A stretch of DNA of 64,000 nucleotides from Candidatus Aalborgicola bjergmarkensis. GTDB lineage: Bacteria > Pseudomonadota > Gammaproteobacteria > Burkholderiales > Burkholderiaceae_C. Where the stretch lies: contig JADJFE010000006.1 in NCBI GenBank assembly GCA_016708725.1, positions 62,001-126,000 of the forward strand. Reading direction: 5' to 3'. Below are positions 1-8,226 of the stretch, in pieces. The notes beneath the pieces were generated by a model that saw only the letters and a list, made by a program, of their open reading frames with translations, was not told the DNA's origin and ran no database searches. Made by a program: the position numbers and the translations under genes. Each line of letters begins with the position of its first letter. The first letter of the stretch is position 1.

Positions 1-17
1 GCGGTCATGGCGGTCAT
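1..17 (-). CDS. Start of a gene running off the left edge (partial)
   Basis: Two in-register ATG codons on the minus strand (15-17 and 6-8) read Met-Thr-Ala-Met-Thr before the sequence ends. They lie about 50 bases downstream of the ABC-2 permease stop and in the same direction. In related Burkholderiales I recall bolA following this permease, so bolA is a guess from gene order only. Five codons cannot identify it. Confidence 0.25.
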
Positions 18-66
18 GGGGTGCTCGTCGTTAATAGCGTTAAAGGTATGGGGAGGTATAGGAGGA

Positions 67-822
67 TCAGCTACGGATTTTGTAGCCAATGCGCAGCAGG
101 TACATGGCCAGCGCGCTGGTGACGAGCAAGGCCGCGCCCACGATTCCCAGACTCAACCAGGGCGAGGCATCGCTCTGGCCAAAAAAACCATAGCGGAATC
201 CGTCGATCATGTAAAAGAAGGGGTTCAGGTGGCTTGCGGCCTGCCAGAACGCCGGTAGCGAGCCGATGGAGTAAAACACGCCACTCAAAAACGTCATGGG
301 CATGATGATGAAATTCTGAAACGCCGCCAACTGGTCAAACTTTTCAGCCCACAAACCGGCAATCAAACCCAAAGCGCCCATGAGTGCAGCACCCAGCATG
401 GCAAACACCACAATCCACACCGGCGCCACAAAAGTCAAAGGCGCAAAAAAGATGGCCACCACAAACACCCCGGCACCCACCACCAGGCCACGCACAATGC
501 TGGAGCCTACATAGGCCACAAACCAGTGCCGGTGTGACAAGGGCGTGAGCAGCAAAAACACCAGATTGCCCATGATCTTGCTTTGAATCAACGACGAGGA
601 ACTGTTGGCAAAGGCATTTTGCAGGATGCTCATCATCACCAGTCCCGGCACCAGAAAAGCGGTATAGCGCACGCTGTCGTACACCTTCACATGGTCTTCG
701 AGCACATGGCCAAATATCAGCAGATACAGCATGGCCGTCAACACGGGCGCGGCGACAGTCTGGAACGCCACTTTCCAAAAGCGCAGCACTTCCTTGTACA
801 GCAGCATCTGCCAGCCGGTCAT
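67..822 (-). CDS. ABC-2 type transporter permease (YadH-like)
   Basis: A protein of about 251 residues with the layout of an ABC-2 exporter permease: a short cytoplasmic start (MTGWQMLLYKEVLRFWK), then about six hydrophobic segments, with the ABC-2 'PG..MM' loop visible in LVPGLVMMSILQNAF. The start at 822 is chosen because the family begins just before this motif; an upstream Met at 891 adds 23 residues of poor character. It should pair with an ATPase of the YadG type. The only candidate here is at 23543-24466, same strand but about 23 kb away, although these two genes are normally adjacent. The substrate is unknown. Confident on family, less on partner. Confidence 0.85.
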   Translation of the reverse strand: MTGWQMLLYKEVLRFWKVAFQTVAAPVLTAMLYLLIFGHVLEDHVKVYDSVRYTAFLVPGLVMMSILQNAFANSSSSLIQSKIMGNLVFLLLTPLSHRHWFVAYVGSSIVRGLVVGAGVFVVAIFFAPLTFVAPVWIVVFAMLGAALMGALGLIAGLWAEKFDQLAAFQNFIIMPMTFLSGVFYSIGSLPAFWQAASHLNPFFYMIDGFRYGFFGQSDASPWLSLGIVGAALLVTSALAMYLLRIGYKIRS

Positions 823-1015
823 GGCGCAGCCTTTGCTGTACGGAGGTTTTGAAAGGGAGAGAAGAATATGGTGTGCATAAGGGAGCGGCAATTCTAAGCG
901 AGTAGGGCAAAGGCACAGTACGGCGCTGATGTCCCCAGGCGTACCCAGGGTGTGCCATACTTGAACGCACGCTCTTGGGCGCTCCTATCCATCTTTCCCT
1001 ATCAAAGGGCTCGCC

Positions 1016-1843
1016 ATGCCAAAGAAAAGCACAGCTTCTACCACTTCCTCATCTTCCAATCCAGTCGCATTGATTACCGGCGCATCGTCCGGCATCGGGG
1101 AGGCACTGGCGGGCTGTTTTGCAGCCGCCAGGCACGACGTCATTCTGGTGGCGCGCAGCGAGGACAAACTGAAAACCCTGGCCGCCAGCCTTGCCAGCCA
1201 ATACGGCGTGGCAGTCAGTGTGCAGGCAGCCGACCTGTCCAAACCGGGTGCAGCGGCGCAATTGCTGGCTACGCTAGCGCGCAAGCACCACAACGTGGAC
1301 GTGCTGGTCAATTGCGCGGGCGTGCTGGAGCAAGGCGCATTCACCGCCATGGATCCTGCAGTCCACCAGAACATCATTGACCTGAACATTTCCGGGCTGA
1401 CTGCCATGCTCAGTGCCTTCGTTCCGGGCATGGTGGAGCGTGGTGCCGGGCGGGTGCTGAATGTGGCATCCATCGCGGCATTTCAGCCGGTGCCCTCGCT
1501 GGCCAGCTATGCCGCCAGCAAGGCCTACGTGTTATCGCTGTCCGAGTCGCTGGCCGAGGAACTGCGTGGCACTGGTGTTACCGTCACCGCGCTGTGCCCC
1601 GGCATCACCGCCACCAACATGCTGACCCAGGCGGCCAGCGCCAACGACAAGTTGCACCAATTGCCAGGATTTCTGGTCGGTGACGTACAGCAGGTAGCCG
1701 ACATGGCCTTTGCCGCCTGCATGCAGGGAGATGCCATCTGCGTGCCCGGCATCGTCAACCAGGCAGCCATGATCGCCTCGCGCGCCACCCCCAAGTGGCT
1801 GGTGCGCTGCATAGGCGGATTGCTGGGGCGCAGGGTTTTGTAG
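1016..1843 (+). CDS. Short-chain dehydrogenase/reductase (SDR)
   Basis: This is a 275-residue classical SDR, an NAD(P)-dependent oxidoreductase with a Rossmann fold. The cofactor motif TGASSGIG is at residues 21-28, the NCAG structural motif near 99-102, and the catalytic Ser-Tyr-Lys set is at S152, Y165 and K169 (YAASK). The extra N-terminal Ser/Thr-rich 15 residues are low complexity. It resembles the general SDR group annotated as short-chain dehydrogenases of unknown substrate. It stands alone, divergent from the ABC permease and followed after 31 bases by the glycosylase-like gene. No substrate can be inferred. Confidence 0.88.
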   Translation: MPKKSTASTTSSSSNPVALITGASSGIGEALAGCFAAARHDVILVARSEDKLKTLAASLASQYGVAVSVQAADLSKPGAAAQLLATLARKHHNVDVLVNCAGVLEQGAFTAMDPAVHQNIIDLNISGLTAMLSAFVPGMVERGAGRVLNVASIAAFQPVPSLASYAASKAYVLSLSESLAEELRGTGVTVTALCPGITATNMLTQAASANDKLHQLPGFLVGDVQQVADMAFAACMQGDAICVPGIVNQAAMIASRATPKWLVRCIGGLLGRRVL

Positions 1844-1874
1844 ATTTTTATAGCAAACTAGCAGCACATAGCGT

Positions 1875-2318
1875 ATGCGCCTCTGGTCATTGCATCCCAA
1901 ATACCTTGATCCCCAAGGTCTGGTCGCCCTGTGGCGGGAAGCCTTGCTCGCGCAGGCGGTTCTGCGTGGTGAGACACGTGGCTATCGCAATCATCCGCAA
2001 CTGGAGCGCTTTCGCGGCCACGCAGCACCGCTGGATGCCATCGCGCTGTACCTAAAGGCTGTTCATGCCGAAGCCGAATTGCGCGGGTATTCCTTCGACA
2101 AGAGCAAATTCACATCACCGCAAAACGCGCCAGCGTTGACGCTGACCCTCACGGTCACCTCCGGCCAGATGGCTTACGAGTGGGCGCATCTCCTGGCCAA
2201 ACTACAGAAACGCTCCCCTGTTCTGCACCTGAAATTACTCGACAGCACTGAAGCACCAGAACCACACCCCTTGTTCACGGTCCGCGCCGGTGAAGTTGAG
2301 GCGTGGGAGCGTCCGTGA
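1875..2318 (+). CDS. Pyrimidine dimer DNA glycosylase-like protein
   Basis: A 147-residue protein opening with MRLWSLHPKYLDPQGLVALW, then GYRNHPQLERF, the sequence pattern of the Pyr_excise family (phage T4 endonuclease V fold and relatives). T4 endonuclease V nicks DNA at UV-induced pyrimidine dimers, using its N-terminal amine. Bacterial members with the 'MRLW-LHP-YLD' start are annotated as glycosylase-like, often untested. The Met start directly before Arg-Leu-Trp fits the family. The C-terminal 50 residues are less conserved to my eye. It may be transcribed with the SDR gene 31 bases upstream. The family call is good; activity is unproven. Confidence 0.72.
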   Translation: MRLWSLHPKYLDPQGLVALWREALLAQAVLRGETRGYRNHPQLERFRGHAAPLDAIALYLKAVHAEAELRGYSFDKSKFTSPQNAPALTLTLTVTSGQMAYEWAHLLAKLQKRSPVLHLKLLDSTEAPEPHPLFTVRAGEVEAWERP

Positions 2319-2403
2319 ACATCATTTGCCTGTGCGTTTTTATGGAAAAATAGCCGGAAAGCCTCATAAAATGTGCGTCTGCAGCTATTGAATCAGGAGA
2401 ATT

Positions 2404-2511
2404 ATGAACACCATTCGAGCAAAAGCCTCCAAATTTCGCACCACGCTTACCGCAGCCTCGGCGTACTTTGGCATCGTGTTTGGCGTGGGGTTCCTGCTCG
2501 TGTTGAGTTGA
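2404..2511 (+). CDS. Small membrane protein, 35 aa, possibly a truncated gene
   Basis: A 35-codon reading frame with a good ribosome site (AGGAG, 6 bases before ATG). It encodes a basic N-terminus and one hydrophobic helix (AYFGIVFGVGFLLVLS). I recall larger membrane proteins of about 130 residues that begin with a similar 'AYF-VFG-GF-LG' helix, so this may be the remaining start of such a gene. It ends 10 bases before the next membrane protein and probably shares its transcript. Its leader is duplicated upstream of position 3229. Confidence 0.5.
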   Translation: MNTIRAKASKFRTTLTAASAYFGIVFGVGFLLVLS

Positions 2512-2521
2512 GCCCTGGCGT

Positions 2522-3145
2522 ATGTCCCTGCGAACACTTCATCGGTCATCGGCAGTCGTGGTGGGACTGTTCGCGTTGGTGCACATCACCAACCACCTGT
2601 GGTCACTGGTCGGCATCCCTGAGCACATCGCTTTCATGGAGCTGGCGCGCAAGGTCTACAGGCAACCCGTCGTTGAGAGCCTTCTCCTGTTCTGCGTTGC
2701 TTTCCAGGTCGTTAGCGGTCTTTGGCTTGTCATGCGCGGATGGAAGCAAAGGACCGGCGCCGTTGCCTGGATGCAAGCCATTTCGGGCACCGTGCTCGCG
2801 TTTTTCCTGGCCGTACATGTCAGTGCAGTGGTCTTTGGCCGGACGGTCCTCGCACTCGACACGAACTTCTACTACGCAGCCGCTGGCATGCACGTTCCGC
2901 CGTACGGGTTTTTCTTCGTGCCGTACTATTTTTTGGCCGTCCTGGCGCTTTTCACCCATTTTGGCTGCGCCGTGTATTGGCAACTTCAATCCGCGACCGC
3001 CGGGATGCGCAGGCTGGCAATTGGCCTGCCCGTGCTCGTTGGCGTGGCAGTTTCCGTGCTGCTCGTGCTGTCGCTTGCGGCCAGGTTGCAGCCATTTGAG
3101 GTGCCAGCAAGGTACAAGGCAACGTATACGCACCCGAAAGGCTGA
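2522..3145 (+). CDS. Four- to five-helix membrane protein, possible b-type haem protein
   Basis: A 207-residue integral membrane protein with about five hydrophobic segments. Histidines sit within or near helices at residues 21, 25, 99 and 146 (LVHITNH; LAVHVSAVV; FTHFG), a spacing like the b-haem anchors of the succinate dehydrogenase/fumarate reductase membrane superfamily. Function is not known and haem binding is inference from the histidines. It follows the 35-residue membrane peptide by 10 bases, suggesting translation from one message. No redox partner gene is nearby. Confidence 0.6.
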   Translation: MSLRTLHRSSAVVVGLFALVHITNHLWSLVGIPEHIAFMELARKVYRQPVVESLLLFCVAFQVVSGLWLVMRGWKQRTGAVAWMQAISGTVLAFFLAVHVSAVVFGRTVLALDTNFYYAAAGMHVPPYGFFFVPYYFLAVLALFTHFGCAVYWQLQSATAGMRRLAIGLPVLVGVAVSVLLVLSLAARLQPFEVPARYKATYTHPKG

Positions 3146-3228
3146 TCGGGTAACACCATTTTCCAATGGCAAAATCCGCCGTTTGCGCTTGCGGGATGTG
3201 CGGGGACAGCTATGGAATCAGGAGAATC

Positions 3229-3336
3229 ATGGACTCGCGTGGCCCCGCATGGTTTCGGCCAGTGAACAAGAATATTCATCCGCTCCGCACGCCAACGTTA
3301 AAATTTGGTTACGCCAATAAAACCATTTTTTCTTGA
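3229..3336 (+). CDS. Possible 35-codon small ORF behind a duplicated leader
   Basis: ATG at 3229 follows an AGGAG site inside a 25-base leader that repeats, with two mismatches, the leader of the gene at 2404. The frame encodes 35 residues (MDSRGPAWFRPVNK...) with no domain or membrane helix, ending at the start of the PIN relic. It may be only a by-product of the leader duplication. Confidence 0.2.
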   Translation: MDSRGPAWFRPVNKNIHPLRTPTLKFGYANKTIFS

Positions 3337-3523
3337 AAACCACCGTGAGAATTGTTCTGGATACTTCCGTCCTGGTGTCCGCAGCGCGTTCGCGTAACGG
3401 AGTGCGGTTGCATCGGGCAGTCGGTACATCGTGACACACAATGTCAAGGATTTTCGCCGTGTGTCGGAACTGAAGGTGCAAGCCATCAAACCCGCTGATT
3501 TCTTGAATTTGTTGAGGAACTGA
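3333..3523 (+). pseudogene. PIN-domain toxin, internally deleted
   Basis: The first 33 codons from a TTG start read KTTVRIVLDTSVLVSAARSR, the classic beta-strand and first catalytic Asp of PIN-domain ribonuclease toxins. The frame stops at 3432-3434. Overlapping it, a second frame (to the stop at 3521) reads YIVTHNVKDF and ends AIKPADFLNLLRN, the last acidic motif and C-terminus of the same family. The middle (about 80-90 residues, including central acidic residues) is absent, and the two ends are out of frame by one base. The cognate antitoxin-like gene starts 2 bases later and is intact. Confidence 0.8.
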
Positions 3524-3525
3524 TC

Positions 3526-3765
3526 ATGGTCGCAATAACCATTCGTTTGCCAAACTCTGTCCACCAAAAGATCAAGGAACTGGCCGCTCGGGATGACGTT
3601 TCAGTGAACCAGTTCATCGCCAGCGCCGCGTCTGAAAAAATGGCATCCGTCCTGACGCTCGATTTTCTCAAGGCAGAAGCAAGCCGTGGCAAGCGCAGTG
3701 ACTTTGATCACTATCTGGGTCTGGTGCCGGATGTGCCTGCACAAGCGGGAGATGAACGCGCGTAA
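3526..3765 (+). CDS. HicB-family / ribbon-helix-helix antitoxin
   Basis: A 79-residue protein with an N-terminal ribbon-helix-helix pattern: MVAITIRLPNSVHQKIKELA, then DVSVNQFIASAASEKMA. Such proteins bind operator DNA as dimers and neutralise a partner toxin through their C-terminal tail (here LDFLKAEASRGKRSDFDHYL). It lies two bases downstream of the PIN-toxin relic, an arrangement that recurs as a toxin-antitoxin pair. With the toxin destroyed it is an orphan antitoxin and may regulate in trans or simply persist. The start is the only Met in a sensible position. Confidence 0.78.
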   Translation: MVAITIRLPNSVHQKIKELAARDDVSVNQFIASAASEKMASVLTLDFLKAEASRGKRSDFDHYLGLVPDVPAQAGDERA

Positions 3766-3803
3766 ACCGCTTTGAAAACCAAAGAAGAACGAATATTCGG
3801 CCC

Positions 3804-4571
3804 GTGGCAAATTTCAATATGCATCTGATGGGGGCCGCAGGGGTCAGCGGCGTTGCCGCCACCTGCCTGGTGATGACCGGGGTTGCGACCCATCAGGCAG
3901 TGGTGCTTTACTTTATCCTGGGTGTGATTGGTGGACTGCTCCCCGACATTGACTCGCCCAATTCCATTCCCATTCGCGTCGCCTTCAATGTACTGGCCGT
4001 GATGAGTGGTTTTCTGTTGGTGTTTGCCTTGAGCCAGCGTTATTCCCTGGTCGAACTGGTCATTCTCTGGATCGCCTGTTTTGTGGGTATGCGCTACGGT
4101 TTGCTCAATCTGTTCGTCCACTTCACCGTGCATCGGGGCCTGATTCATTCGATCCCCGCAGGCATCTGTTTTGGTCTGGCGACCACATTGCTGGCCCATC
4201 GCATGTTTGGTGCGAGCGCTCTGCATGCCTGGGGCTGCGGCATCTTTGTGTCGGCGGGTTTCGTGGTGCATCTCGTGCTGGATGAAATCTACAGCGTGAA
4301 CCTCCTGGGCGCAAGTCTCAAGAAATCTTTCGGCAGCGCCCTCAATCTGGGCAGCTTCGACAATCCCCTGGGCACCGTGGCGCTGTACGCGATCCTGCTG
4401 CTGCTGTTTTATCTATGCCCGACACCGCATGATTTTCTCCATGCCGTGAACGAAGACATGTACCACATGGTGCGGGAGAGGGTGCTGCCCAGGCAGGGCT
4501 GGTTCGACGGGCTTTTTGGCACCCTCGTTTGCCTGCCATGCAGTGCAATAAGGCCCGTTATCGGGTTTTAG
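3804..4571 (+). CDS. YdjM-like membrane metal-dependent hydrolase
   Basis: A 255-residue membrane protein of the YdjM (DUF457) family, predicted metal-dependent hydrolases of the inner membrane. Visible motifs are GGLLPDIDSPNS near residue 45, TVHRGLIHSIP near 110 and VVHLVLDEI near 155; their His and Asp residues are the presumed metal ligands. The start is GTG at 3804, giving MANFNMH in line with the family's early His. The substrate is unknown. A 98-base remnant of a second, diverged copy lies at 21197-21294. No partner gene is evident. Confidence 0.82.
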   Translation: MANFNMHLMGAAGVSGVAATCLVMTGVATHQAVVLYFILGVIGGLLPDIDSPNSIPIRVAFNVLAVMSGFLLVFALSQRYSLVELVILWIACFVGMRYGLLNLFVHFTVHRGLIHSIPAGICFGLATTLLAHRMFGASALHAWGCGIFVSAGFVVHLVLDEIYSVNLLGASLKKSFGSALNLGSFDNPLGTVALYAILLLLFYLCPTPHDFLHAVNEDMYHMVRERVLPRQGWFDGLFGTLVCLPCSAIRPVIGF

Positions 4572-4690
4572 CCAGGATGTGGCTATGGCGACCAGCGGCT
4601 GCGCCGAAGTGAAAATCCAGCTATGCTTCCCAAGCATTGAAAATATGTGCGCCATCGTACCGAATTGATAAAAATTGACTGGAAGAAATC

Positions 4691-5287
4691 ATGAATATCT
4701 CAAGTTGGAAAGTCCGCACGCGGCTTGCTGCCGGGTTTGGCGTGGTGTGCGCGCTCCTGGTGGTTATTGTGTTGATTGGCTTGACCTCCATGGCGCGCAT
4801 TTACCACGGCAGCACTGAAATTGTGGATGAGCATGTACCCACGCTGGATGCCTCCCACACCATATTGAACCAGACCGACATCGTTGCGATTGCCTTGTAT
4901 AACGTGATGCTCAATCCGGACGCAACGGATCACCAAAAACAATTGGAGACCATTGCCCAGTCACGTCAGGTCATTGACAAGAACATCGAATTACTGGAAC
5001 AAATCGAGACTCAGGGCGAAGGCAAAGCGGCGCTGCAAAGCATCAAGGATACCCGCGCCAAATACCTTGCCGGACACGATGCACTCATGGCGCTGATCAC
5101 CGCCGGTAAGGCGGATGAGGCCAGGAACTACCTTGGCAGTAAATTGCGCCCGATCCTGGAGGCGTATAAGGCAGCAGTGTCTAACATGTCCGGGCTGCAG
5201 CGCCAGGCTTTGGCGCTCACGGAAACTGACCCACCTCTGCTCACTGGAATTGACCCACTGACTTTGGCTGGGGCGGCTGGGATGTAG
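4691..5287 (+). pseudogene. Methyl-accepting chemotaxis protein, 5' part, cut by an IS
   Basis: The 5' part of a chemoreceptor. The first 172 codons (to 5206) encode a cytoplasmic start MNISSWKVRTRLAAGFG, a transmembrane helix near residues 15-33 and a periplasmic four-helix-bundle ligand domain, ending in LQRQ. The following 26 codons come from the inserted element and stop at 5287. Removing the element 5208-6652 with one copy of the duplicated target CCAGG joins ...LQRQ to EMEDAAKVSE in frame and restores a receptor of about 517 residues. As it stands the product is a membrane sensor without signalling domain. Confidence 0.9.
5208..5246 (+). repeat. Left terminal inverted repeat of the IS relic
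   Basis: Begins CTTTGGCGCTCA directly after the CCAGG target copy and continues through TGACCCACCTCTGCTCAC. It matches the reversed right end at 6614-6652 with a few mismatches and a small gap. Confidence 0.8.
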
Positions 5288-5807
5288 TGATGCACCCGTC
5301 CGCCGTGGACAAACCACCTGCCCACTGGACAAGACTGTGAACAGCCCTGCGGGTACGTGGTTTGCCCCCGCTCCTCGACAGATGCCTACGGCCGACGCGC
5401 TTGCGCTTGTCGAACAGCCTTCTTAAAAAGGAAGTCAAAGACAAGACAACCAAGAGTCAATGACTACCAAAACCCCCACCCCCGCCTGGACAATTGATAC
5501 CGTGTCGTCTGAATAAACAGGTGATCCCGCCAATAGAAAACAAGAAAGTGAAAAAAAGAGTTGACGAACGAAAGATTTACGGTTGAGAATGTATCATCGT
5601 AAAGGTTCCGGAGCATGCAAACAAATTTTGAGCCATAACGACCCTCTTTTACGAAATCGCCGACCCTCGGTAGTGTTTGCAAGCAACTAGAAATTGGTTG
5701 CCGATCAGGACTCGTTGGCGCGCGCCAACACTAGCAACCCGTTGATTTATAAGAGTATTCCATTTTTCGAACACATTGCTATTCGCAGAATCAAACAACT
5801 GTGCAGT

Positions 5808-5866
5808 CGGTGGGTCAGCTTCTGTTGAGCATAAGTTGGTCAGAAATATTGAGCACCGAGGCGATG
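5808..5866 (+). repeat. Internal, diverged copy of the IS right end
   Basis: The stretch from CGGTGGGTCAGCTTCTG to TTGAGCACCGAGGCGATGG closely parallels the true right end (6599-6662: CGGTGGGTCAGCTTTCTG ... TTGAGCGCCGAAGCCAGG). It suggests that two element copies, or a duplicated end, were fused in this relic. Confidence 0.65.
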
Positions 5867-6598
5867 GTCGATGCCTTGCTTGATCGGCTGCAGCACCATC
5901 CGCATTGAAGGTGCATCTTTGCACCAGCGCACCTGCCACAGCACCTGTGCAGAGCTCAACCAGTCCTGCGAGCCCCAAGGCAAAGTAAAACCGTCTCACC
6001 ACCGCCGTGCAGTATCTGCTTGATGGATAATAGGGGGTCGGCGTGGATATGTGGACAAGCTTGCAAACGCCCAGCTTGACCACATCCCACGCCTCCCACC
6101 CGTACTTACCCACAAGGGTCTTGCCCACGGGCCTGACGCGCTTCGCTTGCCAAATTGCCATTTGAAAATAAAACCATGAAGACCAATACCAAGACAAAAA
6201 ACCGGGGCAACGCCATCCAGTTGCATACGCAAAACGAGAACAGCTTAAATTAACTGAAAAATTTGTCTTGACTCTCAGTTCCACCTTACACCGGTTCACC
6301 AAGTATCAAAACGGGTATTCTGCCAACAACGCAAGAGGCTCGATTTGATCAACAACGGTGATGGATGCAGCAATCAATCCATCACGCAACTTGATCAATT
6401 CAGACAGGAATAGCATCACGGAAGGTGATCATGCTCATCGTCGACCAGGGTGGAAACCCGTGCTTGCGTAACCGAATTTCATCTTCAAACGGGTTGCTTC
6501 TTCAATGAACTGAAGTCGCTTCTTCACGCACATTGGTCGAGCCAATGATCGCCGATTCTGCTTCCTGCAGGCTATCAAGTTACAAACAGCCGCGCAAC

Positions 6599-6652
6599 CG
6601 GTGGGTCAGCTTTCTGTGAGCACAGGTGGGTCATTTATTTTGAGCGCCGAAG
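6599..6652 (-). repeat. Right terminal inverted repeat of the IS relic
   Basis: Contains two GGTGGGTCA blocks and ends TGAGCGCCGAAG just before the second CCAGG target copy at 6653-6657. It is the inverted counterpart of 5208-5246. Confidence 0.8.
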
Positions 6653-6656
6653 CCAG

Positions 6657-7694
6657 GAGATGGAAGACGCCGCAAAAGTGAGCGAAACAGCTTATGACCG
6701 GGCTCGCTCCGTCATGATCGGCCTGGGGTTGCTGGCGCTGCTGCTGGCAGCGGGCATAGGTTACCTGATCTCCAACGGTCTGCTCAAGGAACTGGGGGGT
6801 GAGCCAGGGGACGCCGCTGAACTGGCCCGCGCCGCCGCACAGGGCGATTTCGCCCATCCCATCACCATCAAACCCGGTGATACGCGCAGCCTGATGGCCA
6901 GCCTGGGCGGCATGCGTGGCAGTCTGGCCAAGGTGGTGGCGGCGGTGCGCCAGGGTTCCGAGAGCGTGGCCACTGCCAGTGCCGAAATAGCCGAGGGCAA
7001 TAACGACCTGTCCGCCCGCACCGAGCAACAAGCCAGCGCGCTGGAGCAAACAGCGTCCTCCATGGAAGAGCTGGGTGCCACGGTCAAGCAAAATGCCGAC
7101 AGCGCTCGCCAGGCCAACCAGTTGGCGCAAAGCGCGTCCACCGTCGCCGTCAAGGGCGGCATGGTGGTTGGGCAGGTGGTGGAGACCATGAAGGGCATCA
7201 ACGAATCCTCGCGCAAGATATCGGACATCATCAGTGTCATTGACGGCATTGCCTTCCAGACCAACATCCTGGCGCTCAATGCAGCGGTAGAGGCCGCCCG
7301 CGCAGGTGAACAGGGGCGTGGTTTTGCCGTGGTGGCCAGCGAGGTGCGCTCACTGGCCGGGCGCTCGGCGCAGGCAGCCAGGGAAATCAAGATGCTGATT
7401 AACGCCAGTGTGGAGCGGGTCGAGCAAGGCACTGCCCTGGTCGATGAGGCCGGCGCCACCATGACCGAGGTAGTCAACTCCATTCGCCGGGTAACGGACA
7501 TCATGGGCGAGATCAGTTCCGCAAGCAACGAGCAGGCCACAGGCGTAGCCCAGGTCGGCGAGGCCGTGGCCCAGATGGACCAGACCACGCAGCAAAACGC
7601 TGCGCTGGTGGAAGAAATGGCGGCGGCAGCCAGCAGCCTGAAGAGCCAGGCCAACGAACTGGTGCAGGCCGTGGCGTTTTTCAGAACGACATGA
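6657..7694 (+). pseudogene. Methyl-accepting chemotaxis protein, 3' part
   Basis: The 3' part of the interrupted chemoreceptor. From EMEDAAKVSETAYDRARS it runs through the second transmembrane helix (VMIGLGLLALLLAAGIGYLI), a HAMP-like linker and the full signalling domain. The hairpin tip is clear: GIAFQTNILALNAAVEAARA then GRGFAVVASEVRSLA. This is the region that docks CheA/CheW. An ATG at 6660 could in principle start a 344-residue fragment, but no ribosome site is seen and it would lack the sensor. No CheW-binding or CheR-docking pentapeptide is obvious at the C-terminus (ends VAFFRTT). Confidence 0.9.
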
Positions 7695-7756
7695 TCTAAC
7701 TTTCATGGTCTGGCATCCACCCCGAATCATGAAACCGTTCGACCAACGCGCCGTTG

Positions 7757-7823
7757 AGCCCTTCGACTCCGCTCAGGGCATGTTTCCTTCGGCTTTGCGT
7801 GCCCTGAGCGAAGTCGAAGGGCT
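7757..7823. repeat. Long palindrome (REP-like hairpin) after the chemoreceptor
   Basis: Two 24-base arms, AGCCCTTCGACTCCGCTCAG... and its reverse complement with one mismatch, separated by 19 bases. This 'CCTTCGAC-CGCTCAGGGC' hairpin is a widely dispersed intergenic type in proteobacteria. It has no T-tract, so I do not call it an intrinsic terminator, though it may protect the 3' end of the message. Confidence 0.75.
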
Positions 7824-7848
7824 TGGCGTTTCACGTTAAAACGGCGCA

Positions 7849-8151
7849 CCTGGTGATCGACAGCGCCGGGAACCATACCAGCGTCGATTTCCGGGTGGAT
7901 TTGTGACAGGCTCCGGGATACTCCCACCCGAAGCCAAAGCGCCCCTTATTGCTCCTGATATAAGAGCTGCTCCCGCATATCCCATCGGGCTTACAGCCAT
8001 ATTTTGCATGTAAAAACACCCGAAAACGGCCCGTTTTGCCCCTCATGGCGCCGGCTGGCGTCGCTACAACCCGTTTTGAAGGGCAAAATCCAAGGCAAAT
8101 CGGGCTGCACGCCTTATGTATCAAGCGGGAGAAGCTATGTTTTTTGCTTTC
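7849..8151 (+). repeat. Dispersed ~300-bp repeat, copy A
   Basis: It shares about 300 bases with copies at 9626-9929 and 12595-12882. It starts CCTGGTGATCGACAGC and ends AAGCTATGTTTTTTGC. Inside are two inverted arms (about 7962-8010 and 8091-8139), each holding a '-AGCT-CTCCCGC' core and a 'GGGCT-ACAGCC' core, separated by about 80 bases. No protein is encoded across it. Confidence 0.8.
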
Positions 8152-8226
8152 CGAATGGCATTTCAGCCAACATCTGCCGGGCCATGCCAAACTTTCAACA
8201 TGCGGCTGTGGGACAAAGTGGCCCCT

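Larger units (their letters stand above)
5208..6652. mobile_element. 1445-bp degenerate IS relic (IS21-like ends), no transposase
   Basis: The element interrupts the chemoreceptor gene. Its ends are inverted repeats: the left end reads CTTTGGCGCTCA and the right end, reversed, CTTCGGCGCTCA; both continue into TGACCCACCT and a second TGACCCAC block. It is flanked by a direct duplication of CCAGG (5203-5207 and 6653-6657). Multiple TGACCCAC repeats after a 'GGCGCTCA' tip resemble IS21-family ends as I recall them. No istA or istB homologue can be read inside. The interior is noncoding to my eye; a 217-codon frame at 5649-6302 on the minus strand has no recognisable features. Confidence 0.8.

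Noticed and set aside
5649..6302. A 217-codon frame inside the IS relic
   Set aside because: The translation shows no transposase or other domain, no good ribosome site and odd composition. I treat it as chance inside decayed DNA.
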